Source of the DNA: a virus
Direction: 5' to 3' (one strand)
Length of the DNA stretch: 40,034 nucleotides
IMG/VR virus record: IMGVR_UViG_3300028800_000184
Location: 1 to 40,034 of that record
Within the stretch, counting starts at the first letter, position 1. Each line of letters starts with the position of its first letter. Made by a program: the position numbers and the translations under genes. This document shows, one piece after another, positions 29,626-37,314 of this stretch. The notes beneath the pieces were generated by a model that was not told the DNA's origin, made no database searches, and saw only the letters and a list, made by a program, of their open reading frames with translations.

Positions 29626-30255
29626 TTAATTACCTATAGCGAGCCAGTGATAAGCCCAGGTATGCCCGTCATTATTGATGATTTGAAAACCAGATGGCCC
29701 AAGTCCTGATGTGTTTACCCAATAGCTGTATGAACTGCCAGGACTGGAACTGCTATGTAATCTAGTCACCTGGACATTGAAAATATTGTTAGGAAATACA
29801 ACATTCGGAGAAGAAGCGAGGTTAACAGTTGGGTTGCCATTAGTGGCAGAAATAGTGCCCCATTGGACTAAGATGCCGCCCATCCAGGCATAGCCGTTGC
29901 TAGTTGGCTGCGCTCCTGTCAGCTGATGGAGGCCCCCTGAACCGTTCAGAGAAAAAAGCTGAGTATGTCCATCAGGCGGAATCGCTGGTGTCGTTGTGCC
30001 ATTAACAACAAGAGTGCCAGGAACACCTGAGAACACCTGATTATATCCTGAGACCGTTGAAACATCTGTTTGCGAAACTTGGTGTATAATCGTATGGTAA
30101 CCAGCCGGTTGTGATCCTGGCTGTCCATTATTATTTATATGATCAACAGCAAGAGTGAGAAAGGTTCCATCGAGGTTATTTCGTATGGTAACTTTTGTTT
30201 GTCCTAAAGAAGAACCGTCCGGTGGATATCCGAGAGTAAATGTAGGAATAGACAT
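29626..30255 (-). CDS. Fibre protein with gp53-like C-terminal domain, 209 aa
   Basis: The C-terminal 90 residues follow the gp53-like receptor-binding fold: GYAWMGGILVQWGTI, then VVFPNNIFNVQVTRLHSSSS, then GPSGFQIINNDGHTWAYHWL. The N-terminal half (YPPDGSSLGQTKVTIRNNLD, then DHINNNGQPGSQPAGYHTII) has a pattern common near phage head-tail genes. A short fibre or spike that contacts the host surface is the likely role. Its stop directly precedes the hub gene. Confidence 0.62.
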   Translation of the reverse strand: MSIPTFTLGYPPDGSSLGQTKVTIRNNLDGTFLTLAVDHINNNGQPGSQPAGYHTIIHQVSQTDVSTVSGYNQVFSGVPGTLVVNGTTTPAIPPDGHTQLFSLNGSGGLHQLTGAQPTSNGYAWMGGILVQWGTISATNGNPTVNLASSPNVVFPNNIFNVQVTRLHSSSSPGSSYSYWVNTSGLGPSGFQIINNDGHTWAYHWLAIGN

Positions 30256-30267
30256 TTTATTCTTCCT

Positions 30268-30405
30268 TTAACTGACGCAAACAGTTGGTATCGGTTGCAC
30301 ATTTTGGGGACTGCGCAACTTCTTCTTAGCTTTAGCGCTCATCTTGTCTTTTAAAGCAGAGAGAGGCTTCTTCAGTTTCTTTTCTTTATTCTTGATGACG
30401 ACCAT
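30268..30405 (-). CDS. Small basic protein, 45 aa
   Basis: Lys-rich N-terminal two-thirds (MVVIKNKEKKLKKPLSALKD) and a short tail with PIPTVCVS. AGGA lies seven bases upstream of the ATG at 30405. A longer open frame up to 30498 would overlap the previous gene in another frame and has no ribosome site, so it is not used. Function unknown. Confidence 0.5.
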   Translation of the reverse strand: MVVIKNKEKKLKKPLSALKDKMSAKAKKKLRSPQNVQPIPTVCVS

Positions 30406-30409
30406 AGGA

Positions 30410-30532
30410 CTATCCTGTTGTATGACGACCCACAAAAGGCCCTCCACCCATGGGAATGGCCTTATTTGGTAGCGATTTAACTTTCTTTTTCTTATCAATA
30501 ATAGGTTTTTTAACTGGCTTACTCTTTCTCAT
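30410..30532 (-). CDS. Small basic Gly-ended protein, 40 aa
   Basis: The product runs MRKSKPVKKPIIDKKKKVKS, then LPNKAIPMGGGPFVGRHTTG. A Lys-rich head and a Gly-rich ending are like short virion-block peptides of other phages. It overlaps the end of the 59-residue gene and ends a few bases before the next start, which supports it as a real gene despite its size. Confidence 0.5.
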   Translation of the reverse strand: MRKSKPVKKPIIDKKKKVKSLPNKAIPMGGGPFVGRHTTG

Positions 30533-30698
30533 AACCAGCTAAATCTAAAATTAATAAGGCAACATTTATTGCATTTTCTCTGGTCATTAAAATTTGTTTA
30601 TATTCATCTTCAAAATTTGTATTTAGGCAAATAATTTCACCATCACTGAATTCGCAGATTTCAATAACAAAATCATTTCGTATTTCAACTTCTTCCAT
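30519..30698 (-). CDS. Hypothetical acidic protein, 59 aa
   Basis: Beta hairpin followed by helix: EEVEIRNDFVIEICEFSDGE, then LNTNFEDEYKQILMTRENAI, then NVALLILDLAGYEKE. The ATG overlaps the stop of the connector gene (TAATG). I do not recognise it. Confidence 0.55.
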   Translation of the reverse strand: MEEVEIRNDFVIEICEFSDGEIICLNTNFEDEYKQILMTRENAINVALLILDLAGYEKE

Positions 30699-32065
30699 TA
30701 AATTGACCCAAAGTTAGTTAAGCCACCACCAGAGCCATAGTTTTCTGTCAGCTGATCGGTATATATTGTTTTTATGCGCTCCTGACCTATCTGTGCATAA
30801 GTTCTGGTTTCAATGATGTCGTAGCGCTCTTTCAGCATTTTATCGATAAATATGACGCCATCGGAATCTATTCTATTTTCAAAGATCTTCTTAGCCGCTC
30901 CGACAGCTAATATTTCCCACCATTCAGAAAGCTCTGGATTACCAGCCATGTCTGCAGCAAGTAGCGCTTGGATAGGTTGACGATAGCATGTCAACTCGAT
31001 AGTGTAGCCGGCATCTGGCACAGGAATAAGGGTAAACTGATTCTGAAAAAACATGATCGCAAGAGGAATAGAAAACTGCTTGGGATTATATTGAATCTGT
31101 ATTGGAGTGCCCGCAGGAATCGGAGAGGCAAAGGTTAATCCTACAATTTCTCCCGTCTGATAGTTAATTGTGGCGTTACCAGGAACGGTTGGAGTCGCTG
31201 AAGCATACTGACGATAGTACGTCCATCCATATTCTTGATTGCCATTATTGCTAGTCTGAAAAATCTGAATAAGATTTCCCTGACCATCATCTGTCACATT
31301 TTGAGTTTGACCAACACCATTAGTGCCAATAACATTGGCGGTAATTAGTATATTTTGAACTCTTCCTTGAGGAAAATAAAGGTTTCGCGCTGACTGTGGG
31401 CCAGGATCATTATTTACACTGGCAATAAGAGGAGATGCATTAGTAAATCCATTGTAAGGAGAAGAATACCAATCTCCCCCCGATGTATATGCCGTGTATG
31501 AAGTAGAATTGACGTTTAAATAGAAACTGTTTGCATCAATAACAGTGATGATATAAGTGTTTTCATTAACTTCAATCATGCCTCCAACGTTATTGATAAT
31601 AACGCTTATCCCTGAAACAAGGCCATGATTGGGGGCTGTTATGACGGCATTTGTCGCCTGCGTAATATTGGTAATGAGGCCCGTCTGCGACCCTGTCGTC
31701 CCATCTCCTGAAGAGAAGTTTGTAAACTGCTGCCAGTTATAATTGGCCGCATAAAATTCCCACGGATTATGAAAAAACTTCAACTCCCTCTTAGCGCAAT
31801 AGCAAGGCTGATCTACGGTGATATAAAGCTCGCTATTGAAGGGATAGACATCTTGGCCCACATTGGTGGTAAAGGTATATATATCCTTAAGCTTTAAAGA
31901 CCTAAACTTTGCTGGCAGATCATAAGAATAGAAGCTATGCATCTGACGAACGATATATTCATCCGTTATCTGAAAAGCATTGCTAGAACCTGTCAGTTGC
32001 CTTGTCTTAGAGATAGAGTCTGCTAACGCAGGATATAATGGATAGGTAGGTACAAATGTCGTCAT
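30698..32065 (-). CDS. Head-tail connector / tail accessory candidate, 455 aa
   Basis: The N-terminal (LPAKFRSLKLKDIYTFTTNV) and C-terminal portions (FQNQFTLIPVPDAGYTIELT; ELSEWWEILAVGAAKKIFEN) look like head-to-tail adaptor proteins of podoviruses. Between them lies an inserted beta domain (NITQATNAVITAPNHGLVSG to YTAYTSGGDW) like the one in the 26770-29625 protein. It sits upstream of the hub gene as expected for gp4-like proteins. Overlaps of 4 bases upstream and TAATG downstream show tight coupling. Confidence 0.55.
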   Translation of the reverse strand: MTTFVPTYPLYPALADSISKTRQLTGSSNAFQITDEYIVRQMHSFYSYDLPAKFRSLKLKDIYTFTTNVGQDVYPFNSELYITVDQPCYCAKRELKFFHNPWEFYAANYNWQQFTNFSSGDGTTGSQTGLITNITQATNAVITAPNHGLVSGISVIINNVGGMIEVNENTYIITVIDANSFYLNVNSTSYTAYTSGGDWYSSPYNGFTNASPLIASVNNDPGPQSARNLYFPQGRVQNILITANVIGTNGVGQTQNVTDDGQGNLIQIFQTSNNGNQEYGWTYYRQYASATPTVPGNATINYQTGEIVGLTFASPIPAGTPIQIQYNPKQFSIPLAIMFFQNQFTLIPVPDAGYTIELTCYRQPIQALLAADMAGNPELSEWWEILAVGAAKKIFENRIDSDGVIFIDKMLKERYDIIETRTYAQIGQERIKTIYTDQLTENYGSGGGLTNFGSI

Positions 32066-32445
32066 AATACCGGCTGGTTATCAAATGCATCTTCTAGAGT
32101 AACCGTCGTAGTCCCCTCAATGATCCCTGAACCTGCGGGGACGGCTACGCAGGGAATCTGAGGATCTTGAACATATATAAAAGGATAAAAATTCGTTGTG
32201 TCTACTGCTATTGTCACAGTCGTTGACGTTATGGATAATATTTTAGCTTTTTGGTTATTAAGCTGTATCATCCCATTTGGTGGAGGGATGCGAAAGCTTA
32301 TCCATTCCGCCACAGTAAAATTATGATTACCGGAGAATGTAACAATAGCAGGAGCCGACTGAGTAATATTTGTTATATATTGCAAATTCGGAATAAAGTC
32401 CGACCCAAAAGGAGGCCCATAATTTGAATTATATGGGGCACTCAC
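32062..32445 (-). CDS. Paralogue of the decoration-protein C-domain, 127 aa
   Basis: It parallels the C-terminal part of the 32855-33943 protein. ITQSAPAIVTFSGNHNF aligns with ITQASQAVVYFFRQNPY, PPPNGMIQLNN with PTPYGMTQLSN, TIAVDTTNFYPF with TIDVDTTGFTAF, and CVAVPAGSGI with AVCMPAGSGV, and both reach LEDAFDN/LADAFDN. It is therefore one stand-alone copy of that domain, probably a virion protein. Both ends overlap their neighbours by four bases. Confidence 0.65.
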   Translation of the reverse strand: MSAPYNSNYGPPFGSDFIPNLQYITNITQSAPAIVTFSGNHNFTVAEWISFRIPPPNGMIQLNNQKAKILSITSTTVTIAVDTTNFYPFIYVQDPQIPCVAVPAGSGIIEGTTTVTLEDAFDNQPVL

Positions 32446-32804
32446 AATACCGCCGTAGGGGTAAATCTCACCCTTGAAACAGTTTCAAAGCTTCTAGGAG
32501 TCTTTTGGCCACTTTGAGGTAATTCCTGGGAATATCGTCTTATCTTCTTCTTGGTATTGTTTAAATGCTTAACAATGCCCATAGGTAGATCGCATACCTC
32601 ACCATGGATCATTTTAATCATTTGAATAGGCTCTCCAGGATATTTACGATAGGCAAATTCTAGCCAGCCACCTTGAGCATCAAGAAACTCGAACATGCCA
32701 GTAATCAGCTTGTCGTCTTCCTTGCGCATCTTTTTGACAAGCTCATCCCTTTCAGCTTGTGGGAGTGTGTTTCTTTGCTTTTTGTTTAATTCTCTAACTT
32801 CCAT
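32442..32804 (-). CDS. Hypothetical basic protein, 120 aa
   Basis: Helical and charged (ELNKKQRNTLPQAERDELVK, then FLDAQGGWLEFAYRKYPGEP, VCDLPMGIVKHLNNTKKKIR). AAAGGA precedes the ATG at 32804; the frame further up to 32852 lacks a ribosome site. It lies between two paralogous virion genes. It could be a small adaptor or assembly factor; I recognise no family. Confidence 0.6.
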   Translation of the reverse strand: MEVRELNKKQRNTLPQAERDELVKKMRKEDDKLITGMFEFLDAQGGWLEFAYRKYPGEPIQMIKMIHGEVCDLPMGIVKHLNNTKKKIRRYSQELPQSGQKTPRSFETVSRVRFTPTAVL

Positions 32805-32854
32805 TGCTTTTCCTTTAGTTAAAGGAGGAGGAGAATTTCCCCTCCTCCACATGA

Positions 32855-33943
32855 TTATGCATTGGTGATTCCGTTAACGAAATCAGCCTTGAATGCAAAC
32901 ACTTGCATGTTGGCATTGGCAACACCTACCGCAGAGGTACCGATGTTCATGATGTATTGCGACTTGTTGTCGAATGCATCAGCAAGAACAGTCCCTGGAG
33001 GAGAAGCTGGAATTGTTGCACTTCCGTTAAGAGGTACAACGCCAGAACCTGCAGGCATACAAACCGCTGGAGATGCTCCACCGGCAAAAGCTGCCGATGT
33101 TGGGAACTGGAATGCTGTAAACCCTGTTGTGTCTACATCGATTGTGATCGAAGAAACAGTTGCAGAGTTTGTTACACTCAAGATCCTAGCTGCCCCCGCT
33201 GGGTTATTAGTAAATGGCCCGCTTCCCGATTTTCCTGTCAGGTTGCTCAATTGAGTCATGCCATAAGGAGTTGGGATTTGGAAATCGACTAATTCCCCAG
33301 GTTGGTATGGGTTTTGTCTGAAGAAGTAAACTACTGCTTGAGAAGCCTGGGTAATATAGGCAACTGGCAGTGTGTTTGGTAGGAACTGACCTGGATATAC
33401 CTTTTGATAGTATCCAGTTGTTGCGTTGGCAACAGTCAGACCAGCACTTGCAGCTGAAGCGGCATACCCAAGGGTAATGCTTACACCAGCTGAAACGGCT
33501 GTAACCTGATAAAGGTTTGGGCCGCTGATTTGCTGACCACCAACGATATTAATTAAGCGAACAAAGTCGCCAACGTTAATACCTGTTGTCGTTCCTGTAG
33601 CAACGACAAATGTCGTTCCATTGACAGTAGTAACCGCAACCTTAGAAAAAGTCGGAGGGTTAGCCTGATCAATGAATGTAAAGCCACCGGATGTACCCTG
33701 AGAGGCATAAAGAGCAACTCCTGCTCCTGTAGAGCTAGGTTGACCCATGGCCAGGTAAGAGCCAGCCGCCATCGAGCTAAACCATTCGGCATAGACAGGA
33801 TTTGCAGCTGTTGATTGCGCACCCCAGTTGGTAATATCTTTAACGAAAACCCAGTCAGGCTTTGCAGTCATAGGGATATTCTGAGCTACTGGTGTGGCAG
33901 CATTTGTATAAGTCCAAGACCCAATAAAAGAATATGGCAACAT
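32855..33943 (-). CDS. Virion surface / decoration-like protein, 362 aa
   Basis: Follows the capsid gene by 11 bases with a very strong ribosome site (AAGGAGG), so high expression is expected. It is built of Ala/Thr/Gly-rich beta domains: an N-terminal part (SYLAMGQPSSTGAGVALYAS), a middle strand-rich part (VGDFVRLINIVGGQQISGPN) and a C-terminal domain ending VFAFKADFVNGITNA that is shared with the 127-residue paralogue. Location and composition fit an abundant capsid decoration or minor head protein. Confidence 0.55.
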   Translation of the reverse strand: MLPYSFIGSWTYTNAATPVAQNIPMTAKPDWVFVKDITNWGAQSTAANPVYAEWFSSMAAGSYLAMGQPSSTGAGVALYASQGTSGGFTFIDQANPPTFSKVAVTTVNGTTFVVATGTTTGINVGDFVRLINIVGGQQISGPNLYQVTAVSAGVSITLGYAASAASAGLTVANATTGYYQKVYPGQFLPNTLPVAYITQASQAVVYFFRQNPYQPGELVDFQIPTPYGMTQLSNLTGKSGSGPFTNNPAGAARILSVTNSATVSSITIDVDTTGFTAFQFPTSAAFAGGASPAVCMPAGSGVVPLNGSATIPASPPGTVLADAFDNKSQYIMNIGTSAVGVANANMQVFAFKADFVNGITNA

Positions 33944-33954
33944 AATCGACCTCC

Positions 33955-34485
33955 TTAAATACCGCTTGAGCGTAAATTTTGAATCCAGAGGTCATTGGTG
34001 ATACACTGCCCTTGGTAGAACGAGCATCCTGCCGTATGTCTTAGCATACATGGGTCGTTGTTATATCCTGGAGGCAGATAGATAAAGCGAGCTTTACCAC
34101 CTGCTTGCCATACAACCTTGTAGGCTTCTTTTGCGGAAACGAAGCAATTAGCAATGTCATTTCCAAGCATAGAAGCATTTGGAGTGACAGACCCTTGCTC
34201 AGAAGCAAAGAAGCGCACGTTATTTGCCCCACCTATCTCAACGCTTAACGTTTGAGAGATGTTTGGATATTGGAATTTCTTGATAAAACCAGTCATGTTA
34301 TACAGAACTGGAATCATCCTAGTGGTTAACATACAACCGTATGCGTCCCCAATTGGTGATGTTCCAAAGCGCAATTCCGCTTCCACGATGTTTGTAATGT
34401 ACTCTCCAGAGTTATTCTGAAGCACAGTAAAGACATCATCTACATCTGAGATTGTCATCTCAGTAGGGATGTCTCCATTAGACCC
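33955..34485 (-). CDS. Major capsid protein (N4-gp56 family), exon 2
   Basis: C-terminal 176 codons of the capsid protein. Features of the N4-gp56 family are evident: GSNGDIPTEMTISDVDDVFT, YITNIVEAELRFGTSPIGDA, NVRFFASEQGSVTPNASMLG, then AYKVVWQAGGKARFIYLPPG and the ending NDLWIQNLRSSGI. An ATG at 34488 opens the frame, but its G is the last base of the intron and no ribosome site precedes it, so this is an exon rather than a separate gene. The exon starts with GGG at 34483-34485, in phase with exon 1. Confidence 0.9.
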   Translation of the reverse strand, partial: GSNGDIPTEMTISDVDDVFTVLQNNSGEYITNIVEAELRFGTSPIGDAYGCMLTTRMIPVLYNMTGFIKKFQYPNISQTLSVEIGGANNVRFFASEQGSVTPNASMLGNDIANCFVSAKEAYKVVWQAGGKARFIYLPPGYNNDPCMLRHTAGCSFYQGQCITNDLWIQNLRSSGI

Positions 34486-34893
34486 CATATTTTCTGTTAC
34501 TTTTATGACCTAAGTGTCGGGTATTTGTCGTACTTTCTACGCTTTGTCTACCGACTTGCGCTGGTCGTCACCAATATGCGCTTCATTCAATTAGGCGGGG
34601 AAACCTCTTCGGATCTCCCTCTCTATGTTTCCATAGAGTTCAGACTATCGCTTCCTCTTTCGAGGTCTTCTCACTTAGTCGTTCAGGCTGATATTGATCA
34701 AAGAAATCATCAATAAATTCTTCTATCCATTGACGTCGTGGTTCCATCCATAAAGGAAAACCGTCTTTGTCTAATGTTTCCAAGTATTTTATCATTTCTT
34801 TTTTCATTACCTTGCCCCTTGTTGTCCGTCTGCTTAAGCAACGAGGAGTTCCAAGTCCATCAGAGAAGATTTAACGTCAGCAGGTTTTTGTTT
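34486..34893 (-). other. Group I intron in the major capsid gene, 408 nt
   Basis: On the coding strand the last exon bases CGTCGGT pair with the internal guide GCTGACG (34875-34881), ending in the required U-G pair (P1). TCTTCTC (near 34862-34868) pairs with GAGAAGA (P3). GACTA (34676-34680) pairs with TAGTC (34643-34647) as P7, in the typical contexts GAACGACTAAG and GATAGTCTGAAC. CCTC-GAAA-GAGG is P8. CTCTATG-GAAA-CATAGAG is P9. ACCT of the guide region can pair with GGGT at the start of exon 2 (P10). The intron ends in G (34486). It has no homing-endonuclease gene, only a 55-codon frame. Confidence 0.9.
34640..34807 (-). CDS. Intron-internal open frame, 55 aa
   Basis: An ATG follows AAGGGGCAAGGTA, a credible ribosome site, and the frame ends with TGA inside the conserved core after P7. 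The product is acidic and aromatic (GFPLWMEPRRQWIEEFIDDF, then FDQYQPERLSEKTSKEEAIV). It has no endonuclease motif (no GIY-YIG, LAGLIDADG or HNH). The last third of the frame coincides with P7, P3 and P8 sequence, so the RNA fold limits it. It could be a small protein or a chance frame in a P5/P6 extension. Confidence 0.35.
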   Translation of the reverse strand: MKKEMIKYLETLDKDGFPLWMEPRRQWIEEFIDDFFDQYQPERLSEKTSKEEAIV

Positions 34894-35310
34894 ACCGACG
34901 CAATTTATAATGCTTGCAGAACTTTCTAAATTGTCCCTCTGGAGGGCATCCTGGGTCTCACGGAGACTCTGTCCAAGTCTAGCCGCGGCGGAATTTAACA
35001 CAGGATCTTCATTAGTGATCGTGACCTGCCTTGTGAGCACTATGTAAGTGGCATAAACGCGGACACGGCAATCCACATCAACGCGATTAAGCTGCTGAGG
35101 TGGTGGGTTGTTTTGGCCATCATCGAGAGGCACTTCAAACAGGTCAAGCCTGTCATAGCGTGACTGACGATCAATAAAGCCTTGATTATCTGGCAGCTCC
35201 ACTGGTGTAGCAAACAACTGGTGGATCAAGTTGTGCTCTGGAGTCGACATTAATTTTGCGTTGTACCGCTGTTGAATTTGCGGTGGCAACGAAGCAATTG
35301 ATACTGACAT
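34894..35310 (-). CDS. Major capsid protein (N4-gp56 family), exon 1
   Basis: N-terminal 139 codons, from MSVSIASLPPQIQQRYNAKL through DRLDLFEVPLDDG to ASIINCVG. The segment TYIVLTRQVTITNEDPVLNS, then AAARLGQSLRETQDALQRDN is typical of this capsid family. Without splicing the frame reads 19 codons into the intron to a stop at 34834. Joined to exon 2 it encodes a 315-residue protein running INCVG-GSNGD across the junction. AAAGGG precedes the ATG. The scaffold-like gene is directly upstream. Confidence 0.9.
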
Positions 35311-35329
35311 GGTTTTTCCCTTTGACCTA

Positions 35330-36091
35330 CTAGGTCATTTCGGGAACCGAACTGGCAAGGGCTGCATATCCATGCATTTCACGGTATAGGTCTTTCTTCA
35401 TAGCATCGGTCAGTTGGAAAGCTTGTGCAATTGGTCGCTTATCATAAGCCAGGGGAGACGTTACCGCCTTCTCTGCCTTTTCAAGCGCCTTATCCAATTG
35501 CTTTTCTCGCCTACTTTCCGTTGCCTTTTGTGAAAGGCCCATCGCCTTGATGTATTTGTAGCTTTGGACGCCGATCTTATATGGATCTTTCAAATCCGCA
35601 ATCGTCGCCGCCAATTCCGGTTCTTTTTCTTCCAAAATTGATAAAGTTTCTGGATTGACGATCTCGGAGAAATCAGCATATTGACGATTCAAGCGATCCA
35701 TGAATTGATCTTGATGTTGCTTTTGAAGAGCTTTTTGCACTTCTTGGCGCACGAGTTCTTCGGTGTTTTTAAGCACCTTCTGAGTATTTTTCTCAGCTAG
35801 CTTTTTCACCTTACCCAAAGGAATAAACTCTTCATCACCGATCTTGTCAAATTCATCAACTTCTTGACGCACAGGCTGTTGATTGGCAAGCTGGGCTTGC
35901 ATAATCTGCATCTGAGCTTCTCGTAATTGCTTTAATTCTCTTTCGAGCTCGGCATTCTTGAGTCGCATCGCTTTCAAGTGCTGGTTCGTCACCGGCTCTT
36001 GTTGTTGTTGCGTCTCTTTTACTTCATTGACTTGAGCTTGTTCGTGAGTTGCTACCTCTTGGCCTTCGCTATTTTGAACTTCGTCCGTCAT
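35330..36091 (-). CDS. Scaffold-like assembly protein, 253 aa
   Basis: Gln/Glu-rich and almost wholly helical: coiled coil (LKAMRLKNAELERELKQLRE), a linker PLGKVKKLAEKNTQKV, and a long basic/acidic helix (LDKALEKAEKAVTSPLAYDK). It sits between portal block and capsid gene, where scaffolding proteins lie. No catalytic protease motif is seen. AAAGGA fixes the ATG at 36091; an extension to 36163 has no ribosome site. It is the first gene of the leftward virion block. Confidence 0.65.
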   Translation of the reverse strand: MTDEVQNSEGQEVATHEQAQVNEVKETQQQQEPVTNQHLKAMRLKNAELERELKQLREAQMQIMQAQLANQQPVRQEVDEFDKIGDEEFIPLGKVKKLAEKNTQKVLKNTEELVRQEVQKALQKQHQDQFMDRLNRQYADFSEIVNPETLSILEEKEPELAATIADLKDPYKIGVQSYKYIKAMGLSQKATESRREKQLDKALEKAEKAVTSPLAYDKRPIAQAFQLTDAMKKDLYREMHGYAALASSVPEMT

Positions 36092-36181
36092 GAATTTCCT
36101 TTTTGTTTGGTGGTCGGCTAGGCCCACATTTATATGCGCCGCAGTGATGGGGCTTATCATCACCTTATATACGCCCTTACA

Positions 36182-36210
36182 TTGACTTTGAGTAATAAAA
36201 ATATTATAAG
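36182..36210 (+). promoter_or_regulatory. Strong sigma70-type promoter
   Basis: TTGACT (36182-36187), a 17-base spacer and TATAAG (36205-36210) give ten of twelve consensus bases with ideal spacing. It drives the two rightward genes at 36231-37079. The rest of the gap 36092-36230 should hold the leftward promoter of the capsid block; I find no clear match there. Confidence 0.7.
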
Positions 36211-36230
36211 TCTAATAAAAAGTGAGTAAT

Positions 36231-36509
36231 ATGATTTGTGCTAATTGTAATATTGATAGATTAGTTAATGATTTTATAAATAATCAGAAATTTTGTTATC
36301 ACTGCGAATTTCAGATAAAGCTAACAAAATCACCGAAAAGGCAAACACCGAAGCCTTCGCTATGTCGCACCTGTGGCAAGGAAATTCCGCATAAGAAAAA
36401 CTTAGGAAAACGTCAAAGGACTGTCTTTTGTTCTGGCGAATGTGCTAAAAAAGGACATAAAAACTTACTTAACAATCACTGGACTAGGAAAGTTCGTTAC
36501 CTAGAATAA
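36231..36509 (+). CDS. Double zinc-ribbon protein, 92 aa
   Basis: Two metal sites are visible: CANC with FCYHC in the first 30 residues, and CRTCGKEI with CSGECAKKG in the second half. The protein is strongly basic, so nucleic-acid binding is likely. A GTG at 36222 is in frame; I prefer the ATG at 36231. It is the first gene after the promoter at 36182-36210. Confidence 0.6.
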   Translation: MICANCNIDRLVNDFINNQKFCYHCEFQIKLTKSPKRQTPKPSLCRTCGKEIPHKKNLGKRQRTVFCSGECAKKGHKNLLNNHWTRKVRYLE

Positions 36510-36521
36510 ATAAGGGGAAAC

Positions 36522-37079
36522 ATGGAACACAAATCAAGCATAGATCCTTCAAGAAATACCGTCGGATCTATCTATAGAGACGCTCAAATAAATGGCGAGC
36601 GCGGCGTTGTCATTGGAGATGTCAATCATGAAATTAAGAAAGACCTAGTCAAGGACATCAACGAGGCCATTCAAAAGGGTAGAGAGCATCCTGACTTTGT
36701 GGGTAAGCCCTTTTATTTGGCTTTTTACGAAAAATATGATCTGATGCTAAAAAAAGGCCTGGTTAGGATACCTAAAATAACTAAATACAGGCCTTATCCT
36801 GAGCAGGATACGATGGTGTTCCACGTGTTCCCAAATGATGAGGTTTATTTTTGTTGGGAATTGCCCCATAGATCGCAGATGATAAACATCGTCTCTAGTC
36901 CAGACCTTTATCCCCCCGAACAGGTTCAGCTAATTAAACGCTGGGAAAATCTTCAATTAGAATATTTTGGGTTTACCAAAGATGCCGAGGGTAACTGGAT
37001 TGAAAACAAACTCTATAGAGGAGATATGTTATTAGGCTCGCCCGACGGTCAGAAACAAACTAAAATACTAGTTAGTTAA
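36522..37079 (+). CDS. Hypothetical protein, 185 aa
   Basis: Globular alpha/beta protein with motifs GRGVVIGDVNHEIKKDL-like at residues about 26-43, YLAFYEKYDLMLKKGLVRIP, and a Trp-rich central part. The phrase FPNDEVYFCWELPHRSQMIN is distinctive. I have no function for it. AGGGG precedes the ATG and a terminator follows immediately, so it ends a two-gene unit between the capsid and portal blocks. Confidence 0.6.
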   Translation: MEHKSSIDPSRNTVGSIYRDAQINGERGVVIGDVNHEIKKDLVKDINEAIQKGREHPDFVGKPFYLAFYEKYDLMLKKGLVRIPKITKYRPYPEQDTMVFHVFPNDEVYFCWELPHRSQMINIVSSPDLYPPEQVQLIKRWENLQLEYFGFTKDAEGNWIENKLYRGDMLLGSPDGQKQTKILVS

Positions 37080-37082
37080 AAA

Positions 37083-37110
37083 AGGGATAAGAATATGTTT
37101 TCTTATCCCT
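37083..37110. terminator. Bidirectional terminator
   Basis: A perfect 11-bp stem (AGGGATAAGAA and TTCTTATCCCT) with loop TATGTT lies just past the rightward gene. Read leftward, it is followed by TTTTTT, a full T-run, ending the portal block. Read rightward, the tail is weaker (ATTC). Confidence 0.8.
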
Positions 37111-37122
37111 ATTCAAGCTGCT

Positions 37123-37302
37123 TTACTTCTTTGGAGTATGCAAAGAAAGCGTCATCTTCTCCTGACGCATCCTAAGATTTTCCATGTCGCGCATGGTATG
37201 CTCAGGCTCTCTTCGTAGTTGCTCAGAATATTGCTCATCCATACGAATTGGGCCCTTTTGTACTTCTACCGCATAGGGCTTAATATTATCTCGTTTAGCC
37301 AT
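37123..37302 (-). CDS. Small charged protein, 59 aa
   Basis: Helical and rich in Arg, Glu and Met: MAKRDNIKPYAVEVQKGPIR, then MDEQYSEQLRREPEHTMRDM. AGAGGAAG precedes the ATG. It is the last gene of the portal block before the terminator. Function unknown. Confidence 0.55.
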   Translation of the reverse strand: MAKRDNIKPYAVEVQKGPIRMDEQYSEQLRREPEHTMRDMENLRMRQEKMTLSLHTPKK

Positions 37303-37314
37303 AGCTTCCTCTCC

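Noticed and set aside
32862-33292. Plus-strand open frames in the decoration-protein gene
   Set aside because: Shadows of an Ala/Thr/Gly-rich gene with a strong ribosome site on the other strand.
34487-34893. Capsid interruption as two independent capsid genes
   Set aside because: Exon 2 has no ribosome site, begins in the middle of a conserved motif, and the gap folds as a group I intron with matching splice sites.
35325-35341. Palindrome TGACCTA-g-TAGGTCA between scaffold and capsid genes
   Set aside because: Short, and largely made of the stop region and ribosome-site spacing; no further evidence of function.
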